The notes beneath the pieces were generated by a model that was not told the origin of the DNA, searched no databases, and saw nothing but the letters and a program-made list of their open reading frames with translations. The position numbers and the translations under genes were made by a program. DNA of 49,067 nt from JALCLA01 sp965653565 (GTDB taxonomy: Bacteria; Pseudomonadota; Gammaproteobacteria; Xanthomonadales; Xanthomonadaceae). The stretch lies in NCBI GenBank assembly GCA_965653565.1, contig CBFHAI010000030.1:1-49067 (forward strand), read 5' to 3'. This document shows positions 34,645 to 43,299 of this stretch, one piece after another; the stretch's first letter is position 1; the number at the start of each line of letters is the position of its first letter.

Positions 34645-34700
34645 GGCGCCCGGCATACGGTCCCCTGGATTCCCCCTGTTCCAAAAGACCGCCGGGCGCC
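34645..34700. repeat. Long hairpin: 10-bp plus 4-bp stem
   Basis: GGCGCCCGGC (34645-34654) pairs perfectly with GCCGGGCGCC (34691-34700). After a four-base bulge, GGTC (34659-34662) pairs with GACC (34687-34690), leaving a 24-base apical loop that itself contains TGGA/TCCA. The stem is very GC-rich and without a T-run, so it is not a standard terminator. Confidence 0.6.
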
Positions 34701-34759
34701 GACTTTACTTACCGCCCCGACCCAGCGCCCTCCCCAAGAGGTGCCGGCTTCGAATAGGT

Positions 34760-34787
34760 GCCGGGAGTCGATGACTCTCCTCCCGGC
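34760..34787. repeat. Nested inverted repeat
   Basis: GCCGGGAG (34760-34767) is matched by CTCCCGGC (34780-34787), and inside it GAGTC and GACTC can pair as an alternative inner stem. Together with the two upstream inverted repeats it makes a run of stem-loops on either strand. Confidence 0.5.
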
Positions 34788-35073
34788 GGCTACCCCGCGA
34801 CGCGCTGGCCGATCCCTGTTCAATTCGGCCTGCACGAATCGGAAGGCCCCGGGGATGGCGTGATCGCCTGCTCCACCGATGCTTTCCGCCTGCGCCTGCC
34901 GGCGCGGGTGCAGGCCGGGCGTTGCAGGTTTCGTTCCACGCGTCGCCCTTCGTAAACTAGCGACGGCACGGGTCACCTAGTGCCGAAAATCTGGTTACCG
35001 ATTGCAACGCCGGCGGGCACGCGGCGTGCTTTGGCGTCAGCTAAATTGCTTCGAACCGAGACGGAAAACCCCG

Positions 35074-36951
35074 ATGTATTCGTATGACGTGATCGTGATC
35101 GGCGGCGGCCACGCCGGCACCGAGGCCGCCCTCGCCGCCGCGCGCGCCGGCGCACGCACGCTGCTGCTCAGCCACAGCATCGAAACCATCGGCCAGATGA
35201 GCTGCAACCCGGCGATCGGCGGCATCGGCAAGGGTCATCTGGTGAAGGAGATCGACGCGCTCGGCGGCATCATGGCGCGGGCGGCCGATCGCGCCGGCAT
35301 CCAGTGGCGCACGCTCAACGCCTCCAAGGGCCCCGCCGTGCGCGCCACGCGCTGCCAGGCCGATCGGGTTCGCTACAAGGCCGCGATCCGCCACGCGGTG
35401 GAAAACCAGGCCAACCTGACCGTGTTCCAGCAGGCGGTCGACGATCTCATTCTTGACGGCGAACGGGTCACGGGCGTCATTACACAGATGGGGTTGCGCT
35501 TCTCGGCGGCGTCCGTCGTGCTCACCGCCGGCACCTTCCTGGCCGGCAAAATCCACGTCGGCCAGGCCAATTACGCCGGCGGCCGCGCGGGTGACGCTCC
35601 CGCGCTCACTTTGGCCCAGAAGTTGCGCGAACTGCCGCTGCGCGTCGATCGGCTCAAGACCGGCACTCCGCCGCGCATCGACGGCCGCAGCATCGACTAC
35701 GCCGGCCTCGAAGAACAGCCCGGCGATTCGCCGCGCCCGGTGTTCTCGTTCGTCGGCAGCGCGGCTGACCATCCGCCGCAGGTCAGCTGCTGGATCACGC
35801 ATACCAGCGAGCGAGCGCACGAAATCATCCGTGCCGGGCTCGACCGCTCGCCGCTCTACACCGGCGTCATCGAAGGCGTCGGCCCGCGCTACTGCCCGTC
35901 GATCGAAGACAAAGTGGTGCGCTTCGCCGACAAAGCCTCGCACCAGATCTTCATCGAACCCGAAGGCCTCGATACCCACGAGATCTATCCGAACGGCATC
36001 TCGACCTCGCTGCCGTTCGACGTGCAGCTGGCGCTGGTGCGCAGCATCCGCGGCTTCGAGAACGCCATCATCACGCGCCCGGGCTATGCGATCGAATACG
36101 ACTATTTCGACCCGCGCGGCCTGAAGGCCTCGCTTGAAACCCAGGCCATCGCCGGGCTGTTCTTCGCCGGCCAGATCAACGGCACCACCGGTTACGAAGA
36201 GGCCGCGGCGCAGGGGTTGATCGCCGGCCTCAACGCTGCACGCGCCGCGCTCGGCCTCGACGCCTGGAGCCCGCGCCGCGACGAGGCCTATATCGGTGTG
36301 TTGATCGACGACCTGATCACCAACGGCACCACCGAGCCGTACCGCATGTTCACCTCGCGCGCCGAATACCGGCTGCAACTGCGCGAAGACAACGCCGATT
36401 TGCGCCTCAGCGAACGCGGTCGCGAACTTGGGCTGGTGGACGAAGCGCGCTGGGCGGCTTTCAGCGCCAAGCGCGACCGCATCGAAAGCGAAACCGCACG
36501 ACTGAAGTCGCTGTGGGCCGCGCCCGGCAATGCGCTGGCCGCCGATATCGAAACCACGCTGGGGGTGGCGGTGTCGCGCGAATCTTCCGCGCACGATCTG
36601 CTGCGCCGCCCCGAACTCGACTACGCCAAGCTGATGCGCGTCGCCGCGCTCGGCCCGGGCGTGGCCGATGCGAAGGTCGCCGAACAAGTCGAGGTGCAGG
36701 CCAAGTACGCCGGCTACGTCGACCGCCAGAACGACGAAATCGAACGCCAGCGCCGCCACGAAACCACCGCGATCCCGCCGAGCTTCGACTACGCCGCCGT
36801 CTCCGGCCTGTCCTCGGAAGTGCGCGCCAAACTGGAGAAATCCCGCCCCGAAACCATCGGCCGGGCGGCCCGCATTTCCGGCATCACCCCGGCCGCGATC
36901 TCGCTGCTGTTGGTGCACCTGAAGCGTTTCGGCAGCCGCCAGGTAGCGTGA
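35074..36951 (+). CDS. mnmG: tRNA uridine-5-carboxymethylaminomethyl modification enzyme MnmG (GidA)
   Basis: 625 residues. FAD-dependent partner of MnmE that modifies wobble uridine 34 in several tRNAs. The dinucleotide-binding motif IGGGHAGTEAA is at the N-terminus, followed by the family hallmarks MSCNPAIGGIGKGHL, LKTGTPPRI and the C-terminal PGYAIEYDYFDPRGL and GQINGTTGYEEAAAQG. ATG 35074 gives the standard start MYSYDVIVIGGG; the in-frame extension upstream does not resemble the family. mnmE and rsmG are not next to it. It is the first gene after the 674-bp non-coding interval. Confidence 0.97.
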   Translation: MYSYDVIVIGGGHAGTEAALAAARAGARTLLLSHSIETIGQMSCNPAIGGIGKGHLVKEIDALGGIMARAADRAGIQWRTLNASKGPAVRATRCQADRVRYKAAIRHAVENQANLTVFQQAVDDLILDGERVTGVITQMGLRFSAASVVLTAGTFLAGKIHVGQANYAGGRAGDAPALTLAQKLRELPLRVDRLKTGTPPRIDGRSIDYAGLEEQPGDSPRPVFSFVGSAADHPPQVSCWITHTSERAHEIIRAGLDRSPLYTGVIEGVGPRYCPSIEDKVVRFADKASHQIFIEPEGLDTHEIYPNGISTSLPFDVQLALVRSIRGFENAIITRPGYAIEYDYFDPRGLKASLETQAIAGLFFAGQINGTTGYEEAAAQGLIAGLNAARAALGLDAWSPRRDEAYIGVLIDDLITNGTTEPYRMFTSRAEYRLQLREDNADLRLSERGRELGLVDEARWAAFSAKRDRIESETARLKSLWAAPGNALAADIETTLGVAVSRESSAHDLLRRPELDYAKLMRVAALGPGVADAKVAEQVEVQAKYAGYVDRQNDEIERQRRHETTAIPPSFDYAAVSGLSSEVRAKLEKSRPETIGRAARISGITPAAISLLLVHLKRFGSRQVA

Positions 36952-36964
36952 CCGTGGGCCCGGG

Positions 36965-36993
36965 CTGCGACCGGAGCCTGGCCCGCCTACAAT
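36965..36993 (+). promoter_or_regulatory. Predicted promoter of putA
   Basis: TACAAT at 36988-36993 matches five of six bases of the -10 consensus. CTGCGA at 36965-36970, 17 bp upstream, is a weak -35 (three of six). Transcription would begin near 37000, about 30 bases before the GTG start of putA. It lies in the 79-bp gap after mnmG. Confidence 0.4.
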
Positions 36994-37030
36994 ACGCCGC
37001 TGCCGTTTCGGCACGGTCCAAGGTCCGAGT

Positions 37031-40000
37031 GTGAAGCCCATTCTGTTACCCGAACTTCCGGCGTCGGCCGAGCCGCTGCGCGCGGCAATCACCGCCGCGT
37101 ATGCACGCGACGAGAGCGAGCATCTGGCCGAACTGCTGGCCGCCGCGCGCGTCGACGAGGCCACTCAAGCGAACATCCAGCGCACCGCCGAGGCACTGGT
37201 GCGGCGGGTGCGGGTGAAGGCCGAGGATCAGGGCGCGATCGAAGCTTTCATGCGTGAGTACGATCTTTCCAGCGAGGAAGGCGTGCTGCTGATGTGCGTG
37301 GCCGAGGCACTGTTGCGGATTCCCGATCAGGAAACCGCCGACCGGCTGATTCGCGACAAACTCGGCGACGCCGATTGGAGTTCGCACCGCGGCCAGAGCG
37401 AATCGCTGCTGGTGAATGCGTCGACCTGGGGCCTGATGCTGACCGGCCGCATGGTGAATTTGTCGGAGGAAACCCGGCGCAATTTCGGCGGCGCGTTCAA
37501 GCGGCTGATCGGGCGCGCCGGCGAGCCGGTGATCCGGTTGGCGGTGCGCCAGGCGATGCGCATCATGGGCCACCAGTTCGTGATGGGCCGCACCATCGAG
37601 GAAGCGCTGAAACGTTCGCGCAAAGGCGAGAACGCGTCGTACCGTTATTCGTTCGACATGCTCGGCGAAGCGGCCTTCACGCAGAAGGATGCCGATCGCT
37701 ATTTCGAGGCCTACCGCAAGGCGATCCTGGCGATCGGCGCCACCGGCCCGCATCCGGACGTGTTCGCCGCGCCGAGCATTTCGATCAAGCTTTCCGCGCT
37801 GCATCCGCGCTATGAACTGGCCAAGCGCGCACGCGTGATGGCCGAGCTGACGCCGCGCGTATTGCAGCTCGCACAACTGGCGAAGCAACAGGGCATCGGT
37901 TTCACCATCGATGCCGAGGAAGCCGATCGCCTCGAACTGTCGCTCGATGTCATCGTCGGCGCTTATTCCGACGCCTCGCTCGACGGTTGGGAAGGCTACG
38001 GCCTGGCGGTGCAGGCCTACCAGAAGCGTGCGCCCTTCGTGCTCGATTATCTCGCCGACGTCGCGCGCCGCCGCGGCCGCCGCATGCCGGTACGGCTGGT
38101 GAAAGGCGCGTACTGGGATTCGGAAGTCAAACGCGCGCAGATCGACGGCGTCAGCGGCTATCCGGTGTTCACGCGCAAGCCCAACACCGATGTGAGTTAT
38201 CTGGCCTGTGCCAAGAAGATGATCGCCTCGAGCGATGCGTTCTATCCGATGTTCGCCACGCACAATGCGCAGACGATCGCCGCGATCCACGCGTTTGCCG
38301 GGCTTGCGGCGCAAAAGCCGGCGTTCGAATTCCAGCGCCTGCACGGCATGGGCAAGGACCTGTACGACGAAGTCATCGGACCGAACTCGCTGGCCACGCC
38401 ATGCCGCGTCTACGCGCCGGTCGGCAGCCACGAAGACCTGCTGCCGTACCTGGTGCGCCGCCTGCTCGAGAACGGCGCCAATTCGAGCTTCGTCAACCGC
38501 ATCACCGATGAAAAGATCGCGCCGGCCGAACTGGTCGCCGATCCGGTCGCCACCGTCGCCGGCTTCGATTTCAAGCCGCATCCGAAAATCCCGCAGCCGA
38601 AAGACATCTACGGCGAAGACAGGAAGAATTCCATGGGCGTGAATCTCGCCAACGATGCCGAACTCGCCGTGCTGGCCGCGAACATCAAGGCCGCGACGAA
38701 ACCGTGGCGCGCCACGCCGCTGGTGCCCGGCGCCGCGCTCGGCGCTGCCGCGCTGGCAGTGACGAATCCGGCCGATCGCCGCGAAAGCGTCGGCGAGTGG
38801 CAGCCCGCCGATACGGCGACGGTGGAATTGGCACTGACCAATGCCGTGGCGTCGCAACCCGAATGGGATCGCATGCCGGCGGTGTCGCGCGCGAAGATTC
38901 TCGAACACGCCGCCACGCTGCTGGAAAAGCGCATGCCCGAATTCATCGCGCTGTGCACCAAGGAAGCCGGCAAGACGATCGGCGATGGCATCGCCGAAGT
39001 GCGCGAGGCCGTCGACTTCCTGCGTTACTACGCGCAGCAGGCGCGGCGCCTGTTCGCGCATCCGGAAAAACTGCCGGGCCCGACCGGCGAATCGAACGAA
39101 CTGCAACTGCGCGGCCGCGGCGTGTTCGTCTGCATCAGCCCGTGGAATTTCCCGCTGGCGATCTTCATGGGCCAGGTCGCGGCGGCGCTCGTCGCCGGCA
39201 ACAGCGTCATCGCCAAGCCGGCCGAACAGACCAATCTGGTCGGCTATGCCGCGGTGAAAGTGCTGCACGAAGCCGGCGTGCCGGAAGCGGTGCTGCAGTT
39301 CCTGCCGGGCGACGGCGCCACCGTCGGCGCGGCGCTGACGCGCGATCCGCGCGTCGCCGGCGTGGCCTTCACCGGTTCCACCGAAACCGCGCGCGCGATC
39401 AACCGTGCGATGGCTGCACGCGATGCCGCGATCGGCGTGCTGATCGCCGAAACCGGCGGCCAGAATGCCCTGATCGCCGATTCGTCGGCACTGCCCGAAC
39501 AGCTCGTGAAAGACGCCATGACGAGCGCGTTCGGTTCGGCCGGCCAGCGCTGTTCGGCGGCGCGCGTGCTGTTCGTGCAGCGCGACATCGCCGACAAGGT
39601 GATCTCGATGCTGGCCGGCGCGATGGACGAGCTGGTGGTCGGCGATCCGGGCCTGCTGTCGACCGACGTCGGCCCGGTGATCGATGCCGACGCGCTGGCG
39701 ATGTTGAACGAGCACGCCGCTCGCATGGATCGCGAAGCAAAGCTGATCCGCAGCATCAAGCTCGACGCGAACGCCGAACACGGCAGCTTCTTCGCACCGC
39801 GCGCTTACGAACTGCGGGAACTGCCGCAGCTCACGCGCGAAGTGTTCGGCCCGGTGTTGCATGTGATCCGTTTCGATGGCGAGCGCATCGACGATGTGAT
39901 CGACGCCGTCAACGCCACCGGTTACGGCCTCACGCTCGGCATCCACAGCCGCATCGACGAAACCATCCAGCGCATCGCCAGCCGCATCCGCGCCGGCAAT

Positions 40001-40189
40001 TGCTACGTCAATCGCAACATGATCGGCGCCGTGGTCGGCGTGCAGCCGTTCGGCGGCGAAGGTTTGTCGGGCACCGGCCCGAAGGCGGGCGGGCCGCATT
40101 ACCTGCCGCGCTTCGCCACCGAGCGCACGCTGACGATCAACACGACGGCGGCCGGCGGCAATGCGAGCCTGTTGACGCTCGACGACTGA
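37031..40189 (+). CDS. putA: Bifunctional proline dehydrogenase / L-glutamate-gamma-semialdehyde dehydrogenase
   Basis: 1052 residues. It oxidises proline to glutamate in two steps. Residues about 1-160 are the helical dimerisation region; the FAD-binding proline dehydrogenase barrel (about 180-480) includes RLVKGAYWDSEVKRAQ; the aldehyde dehydrogenase domain (about 560-1040) has catalytic Glu807 (AETGGQN) and Cys841 (GQRCSAARV). There is no N-terminal ribbon-helix-helix domain, so unlike E. coli PutA it should not repress its own gene. The start is GTG 37031 with AAGG eight bases upstream. Own promoter and a strong terminator frame it as a single-gene unit. Confidence 0.96.
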   Translation: MKPILLPELPASAEPLRAAITAAYARDESEHLAELLAAARVDEATQANIQRTAEALVRRVRVKAEDQGAIEAFMREYDLSSEEGVLLMCVAEALLRIPDQETADRLIRDKLGDADWSSHRGQSESLLVNASTWGLMLTGRMVNLSEETRRNFGGAFKRLIGRAGEPVIRLAVRQAMRIMGHQFVMGRTIEEALKRSRKGENASYRYSFDMLGEAAFTQKDADRYFEAYRKAILAIGATGPHPDVFAAPSISIKLSALHPRYELAKRARVMAELTPRVLQLAQLAKQQGIGFTIDAEEADRLELSLDVIVGAYSDASLDGWEGYGLAVQAYQKRAPFVLDYLADVARRRGRRMPVRLVKGAYWDSEVKRAQIDGVSGYPVFTRKPNTDVSYLACAKKMIASSDAFYPMFATHNAQTIAAIHAFAGLAAQKPAFEFQRLHGMGKDLYDEVIGPNSLATPCRVYAPVGSHEDLLPYLVRRLLENGANSSFVNRITDEKIAPAELVADPVATVAGFDFKPHPKIPQPKDIYGEDRKNSMGVNLANDAELAVLAANIKAATKPWRATPLVPGAALGAAALAVTNPADRRESVGEWQPADTATVELALTNAVASQPEWDRMPAVSRAKILEHAATLLEKRMPEFIALCTKEAGKTIGDGIAEVREAVDFLRYYAQQARRLFAHPEKLPGPTGESNELQLRGRGVFVCISPWNFPLAIFMGQVAAALVAGNSVIAKPAEQTNLVGYAAVKVLHEAGVPEAVLQFLPGDGATVGAALTRDPRVAGVAFTGSTETARAINRAMAARDAAIGVLIAETGGQNALIADSSALPEQLVKDAMTSAFGSAGQRCSAARVLFVQRDIADKVISMLAGAMDELVVGDPGLLSTDVGPVIDADALAMLNEHAARMDREAKLIRSIKLDANAEHGSFFAPRAYELRELPQLTREVFGPVLHVIRFDGERIDDVIDAVNATGYGLTLGIHSRIDETIQRIASRIRAGNCYVNRNMIGAVVGVQPFGGEGLSGTGPKAGGPHYLPRFATERTLTINTTAAGGNASLLTLDD

Positions 40190-40203
40190 GATCGCGCGAC
40201 CGG

Positions 40204-40231
40204 CGGCTCGCGAACTTCCGCGAGCCGTTTT
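40204..40231 (+). terminator. Rho-independent terminator of putA
   Basis: CGGCTCGCG (40204-40212) and CGCGAGCCG (40219-40227) form a perfect 9-bp stem with a six-base loop, followed directly by TTTT. It starts 15 bp after the putA stop. Confidence 0.9.
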
Positions 40232-40322
40232 GGCGCGATCGAGCCGGCGTCCGCCGCGGCGCGGCTCGACCGGATCGAAAAGGCCGCTCGCATCGCGCGC
40301 CCCGACGCGGCAAGATAGGCGC

Positions 40323-40739
40323 ATGAACGCCGTCCGCCTTGCCCGCATCGCACTCGTCGCCGGTTTTCTGCTGCTCGCCGGCTGCGCCACCAAACAGCAC
40401 TCGCGCGATCTGCTGCACGTCACGCTCTACGACTATTCCGGCGCGATCCGCTGGAACAACTTCGCCGGCGCGGCGGCGCTGCTCGATCCGAAGCTCGAAC
40501 AGCCGGTGAAGGCCATCGACATGAAGCGCTACGAGCAGGTGCAGGTCACCGGCTACGACGTGCGCGGCAGCGAGATGCCGACGCCCGAAACCTACAACCA
40601 GGTGGTCGAAATCCGCCTCATCAACCGCCACACGCAGGCCGAGCGGTCGATCGTCGACAAGCAACGCTGGCGCTATGACGCCGAAGCGCGGCAGTGGTGG
40701 CTGACCTCGGGCCTGCCGGATATCACCGAAGGCAGATGA
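40323..40739 (+). CDS. Small lipoprotein of unknown function
   Basis: 138 residues. The signal peptide ends in LLLAGC (lipobox, Cys about 21). The mature part looks like a compact alpha/beta domain with VTLYDYSGAIRWNNFAGAAALLDP and a strand-rich end (VVEIRLINRHTQ, QRWRYDAEARQWWLTSGLP). It resembles hypothetical lipoproteins found in xanthomonads, but no function is known to me. Its stop overlaps the SulP gene as ATGA, which suggests co-translation. Confidence 0.75.
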   Translation: MNAVRLARIALVAGFLLLAGCATKQHSRDLLHVTLYDYSGAIRWNNFAGAAALLDPKLEQPVKAIDMKRYEQVQVTGYDVRGSEMPTPETYNQVVEIRLINRHTQAERSIVDKQRWRYDAEARQWWLTSGLPDITEGR

Positions 40740-42451
40740 TTCCGCGCGGCCAGCCGCGCACGACACCGATGATGCCCTCGCCGCCCGCCTGGCACGCCTA
40801 CGTGCCCAAGCTCGCCAGCACCCTGGCGCGCGGCTACAGCCGGCAGGATCTGCGTGCCGATGCGGTGGCCGGGCTCACCGTCGCGATCGTCGCCTTGCCG
40901 CTGGCGATGGCGCTGGCGATCGCGTCGGGCACCACGCCGGAGAAGGGCCTGCACACCGCGATCGTCGCGGGTTTCCTCATTTCGGCCTTCGGCGGCTCGC
41001 GCGTGCAGATCGGCGGGCCCACCGCCGCCTTCATCCCGGTGGTGTTCAACGTCATCGAGAAATTCGGCTACGAAGGGTTGATCCTGTGCACGCTGCTCGC
41101 CGGCCTGATGCTGATCGGCGCCGGCCTGATGCGGCTGGGCACCTTGATGAAATACATGCCGCAGCCGGTGATCACCGGTTTCACCGCCGGCATCGCGGTG
41201 ACGATCTTCACCAGCCAGGTGAAGGATCTGCTCGGGCTGCCGATCGAAAAACTGCCCGGCGATTTCATCGGCAAGTGGCAGGCCTACGCCGCCCATATAG
41301 GGCACACCAACCTGATCGCCTTCGCGCTGGCGCTGGCCTGCCTGGGACTGATCCTCGCGGTGCGCCGCTTGCGTCCGCAGTGGCCGGCGTTCCTGATCGC
41401 GGTGATCGCCGGCTCGCTGGCCGCGGTGTTCATCGCGCTGCAGGTGCCGACCATCGGCAGCGAATTCGGCTCGATTCCGTCGGCCTTGCCGACATTTTCG
41501 ATTCCGCACATTCCCTTCGAACGCACCGCCGAAATGCTGCCGGCCGCGTTCACCATCGCCTTTCTCGCGGGCGTCGAATCGCTGCTGTCGGCCGTCGTCG
41601 CCGATGGCATGACGGGCGGGCGGCACCGCTCGAACGGCGAACTGGTGGCGCAAGGCATCGCCAACGTCGGGTCGGCGCTGATCGGCGGCCTGCCGGCCAC
41701 CGGCGCCATCGCGCGCACCGCCACCAATATCCGCGCCGGCGCGCGTTCGCCGATCAGCGGCATCCTGCACGCGGCCTTCCTGCTCGGCTTCATGCTGCTG
41801 GCGGCGCCGCTGATGCGCTACGTGCCGCTTGCGGCGCTCGCCGCGGTGCTGCTGATCGTGGCCTGGAACATGAGCGAGGTCGAACGCTTCCGGCATCTGA
41901 TGCGTGCGCCGTTCGGCGATCGCGCCGTGTTGTTGTTGACTTTCGTGCTGACGGTGGCGTTCGATCTGACCGTGGCGATCGAAGTGGGCGTGGTGCTGGC
42001 CGCCTTCCTTTTCATGCATCGCATGAGCGAAGTGGTGGCGGTCGAAAGCCATATCGATCTGATCGAAGAAGATCGCGACGACAGCGCCGGCGAAGATCAG
42101 CAACGCAAGCTGCTGCCGCCGGGCGTGGAGGCGTTCCGCATTTCCGGCCCGCTGTTCTTCGCGGTGGCCAATCGCATCGATCGCGTGCTCGATCAGTTCC
42201 TGAAGAAGCCGCAGGTGTTCATCCTGCGATTGCGGCTGGTGCCGTTGATCGACGCGTCAGGCGTCACCGCACTGCAGGAACTGCTCGACCGCTGCGAACG
42301 CCAGCGCATCCGCATGATTTTCTCCGGCCCGCAAGCGCAGCCGCTCGAAACCATGCGCGCGATGCACTTGCTCGATCATCCGGCGCTGCTGGGCGTGGCC
42401 GACGATTTCCAGGCCGCGGTGGCGATGGCGCGGCAGGCGGTCGCGGCCTAG
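40736..42451 (+). CDS. SulP-family anion permease with STAS domain
   Basis: 571 residues. A SulP transporter core of about 12-14 membrane spans (about residues 35-430) includes the entry motif DLRADAVAGLTVAIVALPLAMA and the ESLLSAVVADGMTGGRHRSNGELVAQG segment typical of the family. A cytosolic STAS domain (about 455-565) contains VPLIDASGVTALQEL. SulP proteins carry sulfate, bicarbonate or carboxylates; the substrate cannot be told here. ATG 40736 overlaps the lipoprotein stop; ATG 40769 is an alternative. It converges with glnB, seven bases between stops. Confidence 0.92.
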   Translation: MIPRGQPRTTPMMPSPPAWHAYVPKLASTLARGYSRQDLRADAVAGLTVAIVALPLAMALAIASGTTPEKGLHTAIVAGFLISAFGGSRVQIGGPTAAFIPVVFNVIEKFGYEGLILCTLLAGLMLIGAGLMRLGTLMKYMPQPVITGFTAGIAVTIFTSQVKDLLGLPIEKLPGDFIGKWQAYAAHIGHTNLIAFALALACLGLILAVRRLRPQWPAFLIAVIAGSLAAVFIALQVPTIGSEFGSIPSALPTFSIPHIPFERTAEMLPAAFTIAFLAGVESLLSAVVADGMTGGRHRSNGELVAQGIANVGSALIGGLPATGAIARTATNIRAGARSPISGILHAAFLLGFMLLAAPLMRYVPLAALAAVLLIVAWNMSEVERFRHLMRAPFGDRAVLLLTFVLTVAFDLTVAIEVGVVLAAFLFMHRMSEVVAVESHIDLIEEDRDDSAGEDQQRKLLPPGVEAFRISGPLFFAVANRIDRVLDQFLKKPQVFILRLRLVPLIDASGVTALQELLDRCERQRIRMIFSGPQAQPLETMRAMHLLDHPALLGVADDFQAAVAMARQAVAA

Positions 42452-42458
42452 GCGTTCG

Positions 42459-42797
42459 CTACAGCGCGTCGCCGTCCAGCTCGCCGGTGCGGATGCGGAT
42501 CACCTGCTCGAGCGGCGTCACGAAGATCTTGCCGTCACCGATCTTGCCGCTCTTGGCGGCGTGCAGGATGGCTTCGACGATGCGGTCGACCTGGTCGTCT
42601 GCGACCGCCACCTCGACCTTGATCTTGGGCAGGAAGTCGACCACGTATTCGGCGCCGCGATACAGCTCGGTGTGGCCCTTCTGGCGGCCGAAGCCTTTCA
42701 CCTCGGTCACCGTGATGCCGTTGACGCCGGCTTCCGACAGCGCTTCGCGCACGTCGTCGAGTTTGAACGGCTTGATGATCGCCACCACCATCTTCAT
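42459..42797 (-). CDS. glnB: Nitrogen regulatory protein PII
   Basis: 112 residues, the normal PII length. The T-loop has the uridylylation site Tyr51 in LYRGAEYVVDF, and the C-terminal signature GKIGDGKIFVTPLEQVIRIRTGE is intact. PII trimers sense 2-oxoglutarate, ATP/ADP and glutamine signals and adjust glutamine synthetase, NtrB and ammonium transport. With no adjacent amtB, GlnB is more likely than GlnK. ATG 42797 has GGAG seven bases upstream. It is divergent from ubiK. Confidence 0.95.
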   Translation of the reverse strand: MKMVVAIIKPFKLDDVREALSEAGVNGITVTEVKGFGRQKGHTELYRGAEYVVDFLPKIKVEVAVADDQVDRIVEAILHAAKSGKIGDGKIFVTPLEQVIRIRTGELDGDAL

Positions 42798-42980
42798 TGC
42801 TTTCTCCGCCGCCCACGAGCCGTGAATCCGCAGATAATGCCATGACGCCCGCGCCGCGCCGCGGGTTCATGCCGCGGTGATGCGCGATCGCGGAAAATCC
42901 CGAGCACAAGTCGCGGCATTCTCCTAGCGACTTGCGCCCCCGTCCGCGGCACGATGCACGCATCCACGGAAGAACCCGCC

Positions 42981-43262
42981 ATGATCAATCTCAAATCGAT
43001 CGACGACCTCGCCCGCCGCCTGAGCGACTTGGTGCCGCCGGGCCTGAGCGCCGCGCGCGACGATCTGGAAAAGAATTTCCGCGCCGCGCTGCAATCGAGC
43101 CTGACCCGGCTCGATCTGGTGACGCGCGAGGAATTCGACGTGCAGCGCGCCGTGCTGCTGCGTTCGCGCGAGAAGCTCGAACACCTGGAAAGCCTGCTTG
43201 CCGCGCTCGAGGAACGCCTCGAAGCGAACCGGCAGCCCGACCGCGCCGCCGGCCAGAACTGA
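42981..43262 (+). CDS. ubiK: Ubiquinone biosynthesis accessory factor UbiK (YqiC/BMFP family)
   Basis: 93 residues. Two amphipathic helical stretches (IDDLARRLSDLVPPGLSAARDDLEKNFRA cut here into known blocks, then a coiled coil LLRSREKLEHLESLLAALEERL) match the BMFP/YqiC family, which forms coiled-coil trimers and supports aerobic ubiquinone synthesis through UbiJ. ATG 42981 (MINLKSIDDL) matches family starts and has GGAAGA eight bases upstream; a start at 42954 is unlikely. It is followed by comM after 37 bp, a neighbourhood common in gammaproteobacteria. Confidence 0.9.
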   Translation: MINLKSIDDLARRLSDLVPPGLSAARDDLEKNFRAALQSSLTRLDLVTREEFDVQRAVLLRSREKLEHLESLLAALEERLEANRQPDRAAGQN

Positions 43263-43299
43263 AAGATCCCGCCGCGGGCGCGGTGCCAGCCTCGCCCGC

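Larger units (their letters stand above)
34400..35073. other. Non-coding interval rich in inverted repeats upstream of mnmG
   Basis: No frame here looks like a protein: a 206-codon minus-strand frame (34976-34356) and a 65-codon plus-strand frame (34758-34955) have no family resemblance or ribosome site. The interval instead holds three inverted repeats in 205 bp (listed separately) and a direct repeat AGGTGCCGG at 34739 and 34756. A TAAACT hexamer at 34953 is a weak candidate -10 for mnmG. The region may be a structured leader, a small RNA, or regulatory DNA. Confidence 0.5.

Noticed and set aside
34738..34900. Resemblance to a cobalamin riboswitch (AATAGG, CCCCGC and GGAAGGC pieces in the right order)
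   Set aside because: The GGGAA core, the L4 region and the B12-box signature are missing or broken, and mnmG is not a cobalamin gene.
34758..34955. 65-codon plus-strand frame starting GTG after a TAG
   Set aside because: No ribosome site, no recognisable domain, and it runs through the stem-loop region; kept only as a remote possibility.
34356..34976. 206-codon minus-strand frame before mnmG
   Set aside because: Overlaps the strong lipoprotein terminator and three inverted repeats, with no family resemblance or Shine-Dalgarno.
37046..40423. Very long open frame on the minus strand opposite putA, and similar long frames opposite the S9 peptidase, pepN and the first GGDEF/EAL gene
   Set aside because: High-GC codon bias leaves the antisense frame open; these frames have His/Arg/Gln-rich composition, no domains and no ribosome sites.
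42798..42860. Sigma-54-type promoter for glnB (TGGCAT...TGC on the minus strand)
   Set aside because: The GG and GC elements are eight bases apart instead of ten.
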